Shown: positions 1-8,853, numbered from the stretch's first letter. The stretch: DNA of 64,000 bases from Actinokineospora iranica (GCF_900101685.1 NZ_FMZZ01000001.1:620001-684000); one strand, 5' to 3'. Made by a program: numbers and translations. Notes: a model not told the origin generated them from the letters alone.

Positions 1-740
1 CCCCAGCCTTCCGAAGCCAGGTAAGGAACGATCGTCTGGAAGGTGAAGAAGTCGGTCACGCTGGCTGTCAACGCGGCGGCGCAAGCCAGCCACAGCACGG
101 GATTGGCCAACGGCAGCTTGCGCGGCCGCTCCTCGGCCTCCACCGCGGGCTCGGCCGCCCGCTCCGGCGCGGCCTCGCCGACGCCCCGGCTCATCCAGAC
201 GAACACCGCGGCGCCCAGCAGCGCGAACCCCCCGCCGACCAGATAGCCGGAGCGCCAGCCGAACTCCTGCACCACCGAACCCAAGACGGTGAACAGCACG
301 AAGTCACCGATGCCGAGGCAGGCGTACGCGATCCCGGTCGCCTTGCCTCGGTCCCGGTCGTAGGAAGCGGTGATCAGGACCTGGCTCGCGACCACGAGCA
401 TGGTCGTCGCGGTGGCCAGCACCAGCACGTAGATCAGGTAGAACTGCCACAGGCTTTCCAGCACCGCGCACGCGGAGACCGCCACCGCGAAGGCGGGGAA
501 CATGACCGCGATGACCCGCCGCGCGCCGACCCGCGCGACCACCCGGCCCGCCGCGGGCGCGGCCACGAGGCTGGCCAGCAAATAGGTCGCGTACATGCCG
601 GACGCGTCGGCCGCGTCCAGCCGCAGGTCGACCACGAACGCGGTGTAGAAGATGGAAAAGCCTTCCACCACGCCGAAAAGCACGCCGAGCACGAGTCCGG
701 CCAGCAGCGCGGTCCGCCACCGCCGCCACCAAGCGCTCAC
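1..740 (-). CDS. MFS transporter (C-terminus cut by window edge)
   Basis: The frame read from a GTG at 740 gives 246 residues and runs off the left edge of the window. It begins VSAWWRRWRTALLAG and shows about six hydrophobic helices, an arginine-rich loop (GRVVARVGARRV) between helices 2 and 3 and a charged central loop (EAEERPRKL) before the seventh helix starts. This is the N-terminal half of a 12-helix major facilitator. The GTG overlaps the stop of the upstream FemAB-like gene (GTGA), so it is the third gene of a translationally coupled operon with a methyltransferase. Export of a small product of that operon is a reasonable inference; the substrate is unknown. Confidence 0.85.
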   Translation of the reverse strand, partial: MSAWWRRWRTALLAGLVLGVLFGVVEGFSIFYTAFVVDLRLDAADASGMYATYLLASLVAAPAAGRVVARVGARRVIAVMFPAFAVAVSACAVLESLWQFYLIYVLVLATATTMLVVASQVLITASYDRDRGKATGIAYACLGIGDFVLFTVLGSVVQEFGWRSGYLVGGGFALLGAAVFVWMSRGVGEAAPERAAEPAVEAEERPRKLPLANPVLWLACAAALTASVTDFFTFQTIVPYLASEGW

Positions 741-1909
741 CCGAGCACCGCCGCGGCCGCGGCGAACCGGGGCGCGCCGAGGACATCGTCGGGCGGAACG
801 TCCTTGTTCGCCTGGTACGCCTCGGCGATCCGCTCCCGGGTGCGGGCCGCGCGGCCCAGCACGACCGCGCCCTCACCCAGGATCGCCGCCCCAGCCTCGG
901 TGCCCGCCCGGAACCAGGACACCAGCAGACGCGGATGGAAACCCATGCGCACCTTGAATCCGTACATGCTGCGGCCCATCTCGATCCGGCGCGCGCCCAG
1001 CCGCTCGGCCAGGCGCAGCGTGTGGGCGTAGAGCAGGTAGTAGGTGCCGTATTCCTTGTGGTGCTCGTAGTTCAGGCCAGCGATCCAGGCGTAGAGCGTC
1101 GAATCGTGGTGCAGCAGCACGAAACCGCCGAGCAGCGTGTCGTCCTTCCACACCGTGGCGAAGTGCACCTGGTCACGCAGGTGCGTGAAGATGCTCCGCA
1201 GGCTCTCCGGCGGGTTGATCGACGGCACGCCGTGCCGGGCGCAGACGTCCTCCACCAGCTTGGCGAACCGCGTGAGGTGGTCCGGCTCGATGTCGAAGCT
1301 CACCCGCACGCCCAGCGACTCGGCCTTGCGCACCAGCCTGCCGAACTCGCGGCGCACCTTGGGCCGCAGCCCGGCCACGTGCTCGTCCGCCGAGCCGACG
1401 AAGTCGACGCCGCTGGTGGCCTCGGTGTACATCGGCGTGAACCCGCGCGCCGCGAGTTCCCCGCACAGCGGGTCGCCTTCGGGGATGCCGGGAAACCCGT
1501 AGAGCGGGCTGCCCAGGTCTTCCGCGACCTCGCTCATGGTCTCCACCAGGCCGGGCGCGACCATATCCGCCGGGTCCAGCGAGCAGATCCCGTTGAAGTA
1601 CGAGTACCAGGAGTGCCCCACCAGCATCCGCGTGCGGAGGATGTCGTGGTCAAACCCGTAGTCGGGACCGTAACCGGTGTAGTGCGGGTCCTCGGCCACC
1701 TCGTACATCGGCGCCACCGCCCGGATTTCCCCGTCGCGCCGCCAGAGCAGGTGCCGTGCGGCGAACATCGGCGCGGGCGGTGCCTTCTCATAGGAGCTGA
1801 GCCATTCGTGGCTGTGGAAAACCGACCCGCCCGCCCCGGAGACCACCCGGTTCCATTCGGCGGCGGCCACCTGGTCGATCGAGTCGACCACTTCCCAGGC
1901 TCCCGTCAT
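737..1909 (-). CDS. FemAB-like / GNAT-fold acyltransferase
   Basis: The product is 390 residues, starting at the ATG at 1909 that overlaps the upstream stop (ATGA); a longer frame upstream overlaps the methyltransferase and is discarded. It has the double-GNAT look of the FemAB/'peptidogalycan' family: an early HEWLSSYE segment, FVGSADEHVAGLRPKVRRE with the basic linker helix, LGGFVLLHHDSTLYAWIAG, and the C-terminal RIEMGRSMYGFKVRMGF typical of family members. Relatives transfer amino acids or acyl groups, in some cases from aminoacyl-tRNA, onto cell-wall precursors or natural products. The operon with a methyltransferase and an exporter favours small-molecule modification over cell-wall synthesis, but this is inference. 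Confidence 0.75.
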   Translation of the reverse strand: MTGAWEVVDSIDQVAAAEWNRVVSGAGGSVFHSHEWLSSYEKAPPAPMFAARHLLWRRDGEIRAVAPMYEVAEDPHYTGYGPDYGFDHDILRTRMLVGHSWYSYFNGICSLDPADMVAPGLVETMSEVAEDLGSPLYGFPGIPEGDPLCGELAARGFTPMYTEATSGVDFVGSADEHVAGLRPKVRREFGRLVRKAESLGVRVSFDIEPDHLTRFAKLVEDVCARHGVPSINPPESLRSIFTHLRDQVHFATVWKDDTLLGGFVLLHHDSTLYAWIAGLNYEHHKEYGTYYLLYAHTLRLAERLGARRIEMGRSMYGFKVRMGFHPRLLVSWFRAGTEAGAAILGEGAVVLGRAARTRERIAEAYQANKDVPPDDVLGAPRFAAAAAVLG

Positions 1910-3294
1910 GGCTTGCGCACCGACTTCCACACCGAGCCGAACCCGGCGGACGCCGTCGGCTCGTCGTCTCGAAGTTCCAACACATTCCGTTCGCGCAGGA
2001 CGCTGGCGACCAGCGACACCGCCAGACACAGCGCGGCCTGCCGCAGCGGGGACTCCGGGCCGCCCATCTTCTCGGCCAGTTCCGCCGGACTGGTCCCGCT
2101 CCGCAACTCCGCGCGCACCTCGGCCAGGTCGTCCGCCAGCAATTTCATGGTCCGCTCGCCGTCCACCGACCAGAACTCGTCCGGCATCTCGCGCAGGCGG
2201 TTCGCCGCAGCCAGCATGACCCCCGCGTCCGAGATCGTCTCCGTGCCCGCCCGGTAGCGGCTGTCCGGCTTGTGGTCAACCCCGCACGGAAGATGGTTCC
2301 TGGCCCCGGAACCCGCGCGCGTCACGTACAGAGTCGAGCAGTGGTAATAGTTTTCGCCCCGGTCGAGGCATTCCCGTTGCAGGAGACCGAGCACCTCGGA
2401 CAGTGTGCGCCCCGGGTTGAGTTGGGCGGCGCGCACAGCGGTGATGGCGTTGCGCACCACCACCGGCACGGACGAGTCTGTCACGACGGTGACATCGGCG
2501 CCGCTGGGCAGGATGTGGTCGAGTTCCCGCAGCGCCGATGGCGCGGCCGCGCTGCCCAGAGACTGGAACCGCATCACCAGCCGCCGCGCGGAGGACCGCG
2601 CCGCGAACCACTCCCAGAACGCGCGGATGAGGTCCAGACCATCCGCCCCCGCCGCGCCCGCGGCGGGATAGGCCAGGCCGGGCGGAACCGGCACGCCGGG
2701 CAGATTGGCCGTGACGCAGTCGATGCCGTCGATATCCAGATCCTGGAACTTCCCCGGCATCGCCTGGCATCCGACAGCCGGGCCGGTGAGCGCGACCGAG
2801 GCCCGGGTCGCCGCCATCGCACTGTCCAGAATGTCCACTCCGAGCACTTCGTCCGCGGTGCGGGCCGCGGCCAGCATGGCGATTCCCGAGCCGCACCCGA
2901 TGTCGAGCACCCGCCCGCGCGGCGCGGCGTTCAGCACCGCGGCGGTGTAGCGGAGCGAGTCGTTGCCGACGTGCACGTCGTCCCCGCCGGTCCCGTAGTC
3001 GCGGTCCGCCGCGACGACCAGGCCGCGGAAGGCGGTGACGCGGAACCTGGCCGGTGTCAACAAGGCGCCGTTCACCTCGCAGACACCAGCCTGGACCAGC
3101 GAGAGCACCGTCGCGCCGTCGACCGATGCGGCAGGCACGGACTCACCGTGGTGCAGAAGGCGCAGGAGCGCGTGGGCGCGCGTCCGCCCGTCGTCCTCTT
3201 CCCTGGCCAGCCACGGCTCCCACACGTCGACCCGCCGCGAGCGGGCGAGGTCGATCAGGCTGCCCAAGTCGTGCAGCGCCTGGTTTTCCGACAA
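1906..3294 (-). CDS. Class I SAM-dependent methyltransferase
   Basis: The product is 462 residues from a TTG at 3294. This start is chosen because AGGGGT lies 5-10 bases upstream and the residues encoded before it lack coding bias. Motif I is LDIGCGSGIAML at about residues 129-140, followed by an acidic VLGVDIL strand and VTANLPGVPVPPG, which takes the place of the NPPY motif of the N5-glutamine/'small' methyltransferase group. A preceding domain (about 1-110) and a C-terminal helical extension (about 370-462) are unassigned. It is the first gene of the coupled run to the FemAB-like gene and the MFS transporter. The acceptor is unknown. Confidence 0.8.
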   Translation of the reverse strand: MSENQALHDLGSLIDLARSRRVDVWEPWLAREEDDGRTRAHALLRLLHHGESVPAASVDGATVLSLVQAGVCEVNGALLTPARFRVTAFRGLVVAADRDYGTGGDDVHVGNDSLRYTAAVLNAAPRGRVLDIGCGSGIAMLAAARTADEVLGVDILDSAMAATRASVALTGPAVGCQAMPGKFQDLDIDGIDCVTANLPGVPVPPGLAYPAAGAAGADGLDLIRAFWEWFAARSSARRLVMRFQSLGSAAAPSALRELDHILPSGADVTVVTDSSVPVVVRNAITAVRAAQLNPGRTLSEVLGLLQRECLDRGENYYHCSTLYVTRAGSGARNHLPCGVDHKPDSRYRAGTETISDAGVMLAAANRLREMPDEFWSVDGERTMKLLADDLAEVRAELRSGTSPAELAEKMGGPESPLRQAALCLAVSLVASVLRERNVLELRDDEPTASAGFGSVWKSVRKP

Positions 3295-3781
3295 GTTAAT
3301 ACCCCTATACCTGCGCGTTGCGCCTTGGCCACGATTCGGCGAACAAACCGATTCGGCATCGCTCTTCCCCACACCGCTAGGACACGGCGACACACCCGGA
3401 CATGGCTGTTCCCCCTTTGATATCCCTGAATCCCCACCCCGGACTACACGCGCCGTCGAACCCCATCGACAGCGGCCGGGCAGCGGCAGAGAGCCCCCGT
3501 TACCGCTTTGGAAACTACCTGCGAGTCCGGACGGCTGGAAGGTGACACATCGCACAGGGTGACGCTCTTTAGGGCAAAATCGCAGCTCACAGCGAAGGCG
3601 ACAGCGGCATTTTCACCCATTGGCAGCAAGCGGGTCTCCACGCCACCAGATATCTCGATCTTGGTCCGCCGACCGCCGACAACACCAGGTGGTGCGCGAT
3701 CATGATCATTGGCGGCGCCTCGACGCCAAATCGCCCGGATATCGCGGCGCGGCGATATCCGGGCGACGGAAAGCGGACGTG
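3295..3781. other. Intergenic region upstream of methyltransferase operon
   Basis: About 490 bases without a convincing gene. It holds the leader of the minus-strand methyltransferase operon (Shine-Dalgarno-like ACCCCT at 3300-3305 on the plus strand) and, near 3731-3766, the hairpin that follows the toxin operon. Short open frames here lack third-position G/C bias. No promoter hexamers could be assigned with confidence. Confidence 0.5.
3731..3766 (-). terminator. Hairpin ending the toxin operon
   Basis: Perfect 15-bp inverted repeat: arm tcgcccggatatcgc at 3731-3745, six-base loop, arm gcgatatccgggcga at 3752-3766. It lies 16 bases beyond the stop of the last toxin-operon gene. There is no long T tract, as is usual for actinobacterial terminators. 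Confidence 0.7.
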
Positions 3782-6418
3782 TCAGCGGGCGGCGGCGATG
3801 AGGTCGTCGCCCGGGATTTCGATGCCCATCACGGCGTCCGGATTGACCACGACGGTCGTGCCTGCCAGCACCGGGAGCAGCGAGCGCCCCGGAACCGCCC
3901 TCGGCGCCTGCGCGGACTGCGGCACAAGCTGCGGCGACGACCAGACGACCAGGAACCGGGTGCCATTCTGGTGGACTCCGACGCGCAGGCCGCCGGTGCC
4001 GTCGGTTTCCACGATGACGTCGTTTTCCAGGACGGTGGAAAGAATCCGCTCCTGCGGCAGCCACCCGGCGGCGATGTAGTTGAGCACGAACTCGAACTCC
4101 GAGTGCGCCTCGGGGAAACCCCGCGCCGTCGGACCAGGCCGGTAGGTATCGTTGATGAACTTCTCCCCGGTCAGGTTGCCCTCGTCGTCGACCTTGTAGG
4201 CGCCGAGCAGGGTGAAGTCCGGCGCGCCGTCGATGTATCCGGGGTGGATGTCCGGGTCGGCGCACCACAGCCAGCCACCGGCGAACCTGCGCGCCTCTGC
4301 CCGCGCGGCGTCGGTGACCGGCGGCAGCCCCGGGTGCCCTTCCGGAAGGGGCGGCTCGGCGTTCGGGCCGGTCTCCCCTTCCGCGGCCGGATTGTCCGGA
4401 ACTGGCCCCGCGTTCCCCGGGGTGGACTGGCTGCCGCCTGCTTCGGGCGCTGCGGCCACGGGCCGACCGTTCCCCGGGGTGAACTGTCCATCGCCCGCGG
4501 CGGGCTGCCCGATTCCGACGCCCGGGGCACGCTCGTCGGCGATTTCCTCCAGGAATCCTGACCTCAGGTGGTCGATGACCGACCCGGGAAGCAGATACAT
4601 CCGCCCACCAGCGGCCGACACGCCGGTCATCACCCACCACTCGCCCGTGAGCACGTATCGGTGGTGCGCCAATTCCCCCTGTTCAGAGGAATACCCGCAC
4701 TGCTCGGGCGGCGTGTCGAGAGCGAAAACCATATTGCCGTCCATCGCGCCATACCGCGACACGGCAAGATCCGTCACCCGCGTCGACATGACCGTGGGGA
4801 AGTCGGAAAGCGGCGGGTCCACGTCCGACAGCGACGCCGTCGGCGACTGCCACCACGGGATCTCCTCGTCGGCCCCCCACCCCAGAGAACTCTTCCCGGA
4901 CTCCAACTGCCCGATCAGGTACGCGGCGGCGTTGCGGACATCGCCGAACCGCATCCGCGAGTACACCAGGCCTTCCGCGTCGGCCCAGTAGACGGAATAC
5001 CAGTCTCCGTCACGCACCAGACACCACGCCGGGTTCTTGTGCTCCCCCAGCGAGTAGAACCGCGGACTGGTCTGGCAGCGCGCGATCGTGTCGTACACCG
5101 GGTTCATGGCATCGGCGAACTCCTGGTCCACACTGGACTCGTCCCAGGGAATCCCCTTCGCCACCGCGTCCGCCCGGCTCAGCGCGATCCGCGGGATCTC
5201 GTCGGGAAGCTGGTAGCGGTTCTGCCGAATATGGTCGACCAGTTCCAGCACCGGCGGGATGCCGTGCTCACGCAGGTAATAGGCCACCGCGCTGGGCCAC
5301 ACCCACCGGCCGTCGGTGTGAAATCCCAAGGGGACAGTCGGCTCATCCTGCTCGGCGATCACGTCGTTCGTCATCCCACGCGACCACAGAACCAACGGCG
5401 CCTGCTCAAGGTAGTGCACGACGGCGTCCTGCTCCTTGTAGCCCACCCGCGGCCGGTACCACACCGGCTTGCCAGCGGAGTCCACTCCGTCGAAGAGCCG
5501 CACGGCTTCGGTTCGCCCACCTGGGTCCGGCGGCGGCACCTCGTCATGAGCGGCCGCGTACATCTGACCCGCGTTGCGCATACTGGCGAGCTGCATGACA
5601 TCTTCGAGCATCCTCGGATGTATGCACTGTGGCATAGTCGGCAAAAGGCGAAGCTCGTCCCAGACCAGTTCCAAACGGTCGTGGTAGTCGGGAACAGTCG
5701 AGGACAGCAGAAATTCGAGTTTTTCCGCTGATCCCCGGGTGAGCGTGACCACTGGGACGTCGGGGGTGAACTCCAAGGCCAACCTGGTCCACACGCCAAC
5801 GGTGGTCTTGTATTCGCGCATCCGCATACGGTGCAGCCACTGGCTCACCATGGCAGGCGGCACCCACGACCGGACCTCGCCATTGACAAAGGCGACTGTG
5901 GCTGCCACTTCAATGCGCCGCATCGTCGCCACGCACTCGAGCGTCAGCGCCGTCCAATTGGGCGGGGCCAGAGCGGTGATCGCCGCGTGGGCGGCATCAA
6001 TCACCGGTTGCGGGTCGCACCGCATGGTGTCGTCCCCGCGAAGGCCATGCGGGAACAGGTGCGGACGCCTGCGCTCTGGCGGAGGTGCCTTTCGGACCTG
6101 GACCAGCTTGGTCTCCGCGTCCGGAGCCAGGTAGCCGGTCTGCGGGTCCCCCGTGTCCACCATTTCCGGTGGGACAACCCGCCGGAACGGCTCATCAGGT
6201 TTCAGCGGCTTATCCATAAGCTGGAAGACTTCCAGCGTGAAGACCGACTCCAGCTTCGAGAGCGGGAACTGTTCCACCAGGCGGCCGTCCGGCAGTTCCA
6301 CCACCGGGTTGGCCGGGTGCAGCGGGGCCGCGGGGTCGTGGGGCAGGTACGCGGTCGTGCCGGGGCCGTGCTCGAACGGGTAGGCCTGGTCGCCGTACAC
6401 CGCGATGTTCGTCGTCAT
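3782..6418 (-). CDS. TNT-like (degenerate) protein with C-terminal T7SS-associated domain
   Basis: The product is 878 residues from the ATG at 6418; a GTG at 6433, one base after the upstream stop, is an alternative. About residues 150-230 (PPNWTALTLECV onward) resemble the opening domain of the neighbouring TNT protein, and about 320-400 share YLEQAPLVL and AVAYYLREHGIPP with it. About 545-628 follow the TNT pattern (VSRYGAMDG...HHRYVL...YLLPGSVIDHL), but the PW-x-x-QPGGG core reads GVSAAGG, so the family's key Gln is missing. A Pro/Gly linker leads to about 695-878, which matches my recollection of 'type VII secretion system-associated' proteins (ADPDIHPG, GAYKVDDEG, NDTYRPGP). A role as carrier, chaperone or inactive toxin paralogue is inference. 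It is the last gene of the operon. Confidence 0.7.
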   Translation of the reverse strand: MTTNIAVYGDQAYPFEHGPGTTAYLPHDPAAPLHPANPVVELPDGRLVEQFPLSKLESVFTLEVFQLMDKPLKPDEPFRRVVPPEMVDTGDPQTGYLAPDAETKLVQVRKAPPPERRRPHLFPHGLRGDDTMRCDPQPVIDAAHAAITALAPPNWTALTLECVATMRRIEVAATVAFVNGEVRSWVPPAMVSQWLHRMRMREYKTTVGVWTRLALEFTPDVPVVTLTRGSAEKLEFLLSSTVPDYHDRLELVWDELRLLPTMPQCIHPRMLEDVMQLASMRNAGQMYAAAHDEVPPPDPGGRTEAVRLFDGVDSAGKPVWYRPRVGYKEQDAVVHYLEQAPLVLWSRGMTNDVIAEQDEPTVPLGFHTDGRWVWPSAVAYYLREHGIPPVLELVDHIRQNRYQLPDEIPRIALSRADAVAKGIPWDESSVDQEFADAMNPVYDTIARCQTSPRFYSLGEHKNPAWCLVRDGDWYSVYWADAEGLVYSRMRFGDVRNAAAYLIGQLESGKSSLGWGADEEIPWWQSPTASLSDVDPPLSDFPTVMSTRVTDLAVSRYGAMDGNMVFALDTPPEQCGYSSEQGELAHHRYVLTGEWWVMTGVSAAGGRMYLLPGSVIDHLRSGFLEEIADERAPGVGIGQPAAGDGQFTPGNGRPVAAAPEAGGSQSTPGNAGPVPDNPAAEGETGPNAEPPLPEGHPGLPPVTDAARAEARRFAGGWLWCADPDIHPGYIDGAPDFTLLGAYKVDDEGNLTGEKFINDTYRPGPTARGFPEAHSEFEFVLNYIAAGWLPQERILSTVLENDVIVETDGTGGLRVGVHQNGTRFLVVWSSPQLVPQSAQAPRAVPGRSLLPVLAGTTVVVNPDAVMGIEIPGDDLIAAAR

Positions 6419-6434
6419 GTCAGTCCCGTCCACG

Positions 6435-6893
6435 TCAGTCTGCGAAAGTCAGTGCGGCTCTGCGACACGGTCTCGGCGCCAGGGCGAGCCGGTGCAGTGG
6501 CCAGATGTCGTCCCGGTCGCTCAGGAGCAGTTCCCGGCCTCGGCGCAGCAGCCAGATCTGGTCGAACTCGGAATGCAGAACGGCGTCGCCGGGAACGCGG
6601 CCCAGGAGTCCGATCGCCAGGCGAACCATGTCGTCCTGCTGCGGCGCGATATCGATCATCTTGGCCATCCGGAACCCGACCGACACCGACGGGGTAAAAC
6701 CCAGGTCGGTCACAATGGGATTCCAGGCGGGAGGGTTGTCCGGCAGCACCTGAATCTTGAGCGCGTGTCGGGTCCACCACTCATTGGACTCGATTGACAT
6801 GTGGTCTTCTTCGCTCAGCATGTCGCGGAACTCCCGCGCGACCTCGTCAGCCGTCCCGGTCGCGGCGATGTCGAGACTGTAAGAGATGGCCAT
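6435..6893 (-). CDS. SitI3-family immunity protein
   Basis: The product is 152 residues. It begins MAISYSLDIAATGTADEVA and contains LGFTPSVSVGFRM, VPGDAVLHSEFDQIWLLRR and LLLSDRDDIWPLHRLAL, the pattern I recall for SitI3-type proteins, named after a Myxococcus toxin-immunity pair and common beside actinobacterial polymorphic toxins. The start lies 14 bases after the stop of the TNT-domain gene and its stop abuts the next gene, so all are probably co-expressed. The likely role is a cytosolic inhibitor of an adjacent toxin, most simply the TNT protein just upstream; the pairing is inferred from order only. Confidence 0.75.
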   Translation of the reverse strand: MAISYSLDIAATGTADEVAREFRDMLSEEDHMSIESNEWWTRHALKIQVLPDNPPAWNPIVTDLGFTPSVSVGFRMAKMIDIAPQQDDMVRLAIGLLGRVPGDAVLHSEFDQIWLLRRGRELLLSDRDDIWPLHRLALAPRPCRRAALTFAD

Positions 6894-6906
6894 GGTGATC
6901 CTCGGG

Positions 6907-8361
6907 CTACTGGGCTTCGGCGAGGCTGCCCGCGCCCAGGTGCTGGTCGACCGAACGTGGGAGCAGGTAGGCGGTTCCGCCGCCGGGCTGGTCGTGCCAG
7001 GGCACCGTGGTGCCGGTGAGCACCTGCAGCGGCCGCTGCACCCGGTACTTCCGGGGTCCTCTGGCCGCCCAGTCCTGGCGCAGGGACGTGGCGGGAAACT
7101 CGGTGCCCTCGGCGAAAGTCAGGTTTCCGGCAGGCGAACCGTAACGCACCAGGTAGGTGCCGGGGACGAGCACGATCATGCGCTTGTCCGCGTACAGCGT
7201 GAGCGGAGGCTCGCCACCGCTGGGCTGGATCGGCCAGTCGTCCAGCACGGCCTGGGTCTGGCGGATCTTCGGGGCCCGGGCCCTGGCCCGCTCCGGGTCG
7301 ATGAGCAACTTGCCGAGAAGGTGCTCCGCCGCGGTGGCGAATTTCTCGTGGACGACCGGGTCGACTGGCTGCCCGTCTTTGTAGTAGGCGACTTGCCAAC
7401 CTGCCTCGACGCGTTCCAAGCACCAGAAGAGGTCGGCGTGTTTGCGGATCAGGTAGGCGTTGGGCGAGACACCGTATTCGTTGAGCCGCCGACGCAGGTT
7501 GTCGAGCTGGACCTCATCCTGGTAGTCGAAACGAAACTCGACAAGCTGCTGGACCTTCTCCACCCCGGTGACGGCGGCTTCCGCGTGCAGCACGGTTTCC
7601 TCATCGACAGCGGGAACGGTGAAGTCCTGCTGTCGGATATGCGCGACGAGGTCCGGTTCCGGGGGGATACCGTGCTTGCGCAGGTAATACGCCACGTCCG
7701 TCGACCAAATCCAGGTCCCATCGGTGCGGAGCGCGGCCGGAGGGCCTTGCGAGCCGTCGATCAGGTCCACCTCGAACCCACGTTCGACAAGGACGAAAGG
7801 CGCGTTCTCAAGATAGTTGAGAACCGGCGTGATCTCGTCCGCGGGCACCGGCGCCCGGTCGACCACCGGCCGCATGTCCGTGGGCAGCGCGTCGAACACC
7901 CGCGCTTCCCGGAACTGCCTGCGGCGCAGCACCTCGATTCGCCTGCTGAACCACTCCGGCGTCCGCGCCGCGTCCCGGGGAAAAAGGTCCCGGTCGAGCG
8001 CGTAATCAGCGGCACTGGGCTCATCGCGCCAGCGCGGCACGTCGTTGTAGTTGAACGACGATTCGTAGTCACCGGGCGGCTTGAGCCGGAACAGCACGGA
8101 GAACCAGCTGCCCGCCCCCGGGGCCCGCATGGCCTCCCGAAGCCGGGCGAACGCCGCGCCGAGCTGGGCGGGCGGCTTCCAGGAAAGCAGCACACCATTG
8201 GCCCCGTACGCCTGCCAACTCAGCTCGCTGTGGTTCCCCACCGCCCGAAACTCCACATCGAGCCGCTCCCACCCCTCGGGCAGCCCGGCCACCAGCAGCG
8301 CCGCGATCTGCTGCTGAACATTCTGTTGCTGGAGCGAATCCAACGGTTCCTGGCGTTCCAT
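6907..8361 (-). CDS. TNT-domain protein, predicted NAD+ glycohydrolase
   Basis: The product is 484 residues from the ATG at 8361, which has GAAGG six bases upstream; a GTG at 8367 is also possible. About residues 25-110 form a domain shared with the 878-residue neighbour (LPEGWERLDVEF). About 175-235 carry YLENAPFVLVERG and DVAYYLRKHGIPPEPDLVAHI, a segment I associate with TNT-toxin proteins. The last ~85 residues match the tuberculosis necrotizing toxin fold: RYGSPAGNLTFAEGTEFP, then VPWHDQPGGGTAYLLP and SVDQHL. The Gln of QPGGG (about residue 458) corresponds to the catalytic Gln of TNT, which hydrolyses NAD+. The usual His before the RYxV strand is not obvious here (RKYRV), so activity is uncertain. 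No signal peptide is seen. Confidence 0.75.
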   Translation of the reverse strand: MERQEPLDSLQQQNVQQQIAALLVAGLPEGWERLDVEFRAVGNHSELSWQAYGANGVLLSWKPPAQLGAAFARLREAMRAPGAGSWFSVLFRLKPPGDYESSFNYNDVPRWRDEPSAADYALDRDLFPRDAARTPEWFSRRIEVLRRRQFREARVFDALPTDMRPVVDRAPVPADEITPVLNYLENAPFVLVERGFEVDLIDGSQGPPAALRTDGTWIWSTDVAYYLRKHGIPPEPDLVAHIRQQDFTVPAVDEETVLHAEAAVTGVEKVQQLVEFRFDYQDEVQLDNLRRRLNEYGVSPNAYLIRKHADLFWCLERVEAGWQVAYYKDGQPVDPVVHEKFATAAEHLLGKLLIDPERARARAPKIRQTQAVLDDWPIQPSGGEPPLTLYADKRMIVLVPGTYLVRYGSPAGNLTFAEGTEFPATSLRQDWAARGPRKYRVQRPLQVLTGTTVPWHDQPGGGTAYLLPRSVDQHLGAGSLAEAQ

Positions 8362-8406
8362 GACCACCTTCGCGCCTCTCCCCCACCGGGGTCGGCACTC
8401 ATCCTT

Positions 8407-8853
8407 TCAAAACGGCCGAAGCTGACGCACCTCGAACGACGGCGGCTCTCCAGCCTCGCGTCGCTTCTGCTCCTCTTCCCACATCGTGAACGTCCGACGA
8501 TAGATAGATTTGACCATGGCCAATTCTTCGCCGGTCAACCGCCGATTCTCGGCCTCGGCTTGCCCTCTGATGGCTTTGATCGTGTCATACAGCGCGAATA
8601 TCGGCCCATCACCCGTCAGGTGGTACGATCTCACCCTTTCAGATGTCCACACGAACTCCTCGAACGGCTTCGTGGTGATGTAACTGGTGGTGGTGGCGAA
8701 CAGACAATCAAGAGTCGGGCGGTCGTCCCTGTCAAACAACCCCGTTTCCGGGTTGAGAAGCGAGCCCACCCATTCCCCTTCCGGCCCGGCTTCCAGCTTG
8801 AAGGCAGTGCCGTGGTACTCCCAGTACATGGGAAGTCCGATATCGTCACTCAT
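8407..8853 (-). CDS. Small protein coupled to giant toxin; candidate immunity
   Basis: The product is 148 residues and I do not recognise the family. Its ATG overlaps the stop of the 2,099-residue toxin gene (ATGA), so translation is coupled. It is acidic and aromatic-rich at the N-terminus (MSDDIGLPMYWEYHG) with a charged helix near the C-terminus (YRRTFTMWEEEQKRRE), has no signal peptide or membrane segment, and is cytosolic by prediction. Position immediately 3' of the RelA/SpoT-like warhead is where polymorphic-toxin immunity genes sit. The immunity role is inference from context. Its codon use is less G/C-biased than the flanking metabolic genes, consistent with the acquired character of the locus. 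Confidence 0.65.
   Translation of the reverse strand: MSDDIGLPMYWEYHGTAFKLEAGPEGEWVGSLLNPETGLFDRDDRPTLDCLFATTTSYITTKPFEEFVWTSERVRSYHLTGDGPIFALYDTIKAIRGQAEAENRRLTGEELAMVKSIYRRTFTMWEEEQKRREAGEPPSFEVRQLRPF

Noticed and set aside
935-2257. A 440-residue plus-strand frame over the FemAB-like gene
   Set aside because: It is rich in Arg, His and Gln with no domain and runs antisense to a well-supported gene, as expected for shadows in high-GC DNA.
3508-3705. Small plus-strand frame between toxin and methyltransferase operons
   Set aside because: No ribosome-binding site, no third-position bias and no domain.
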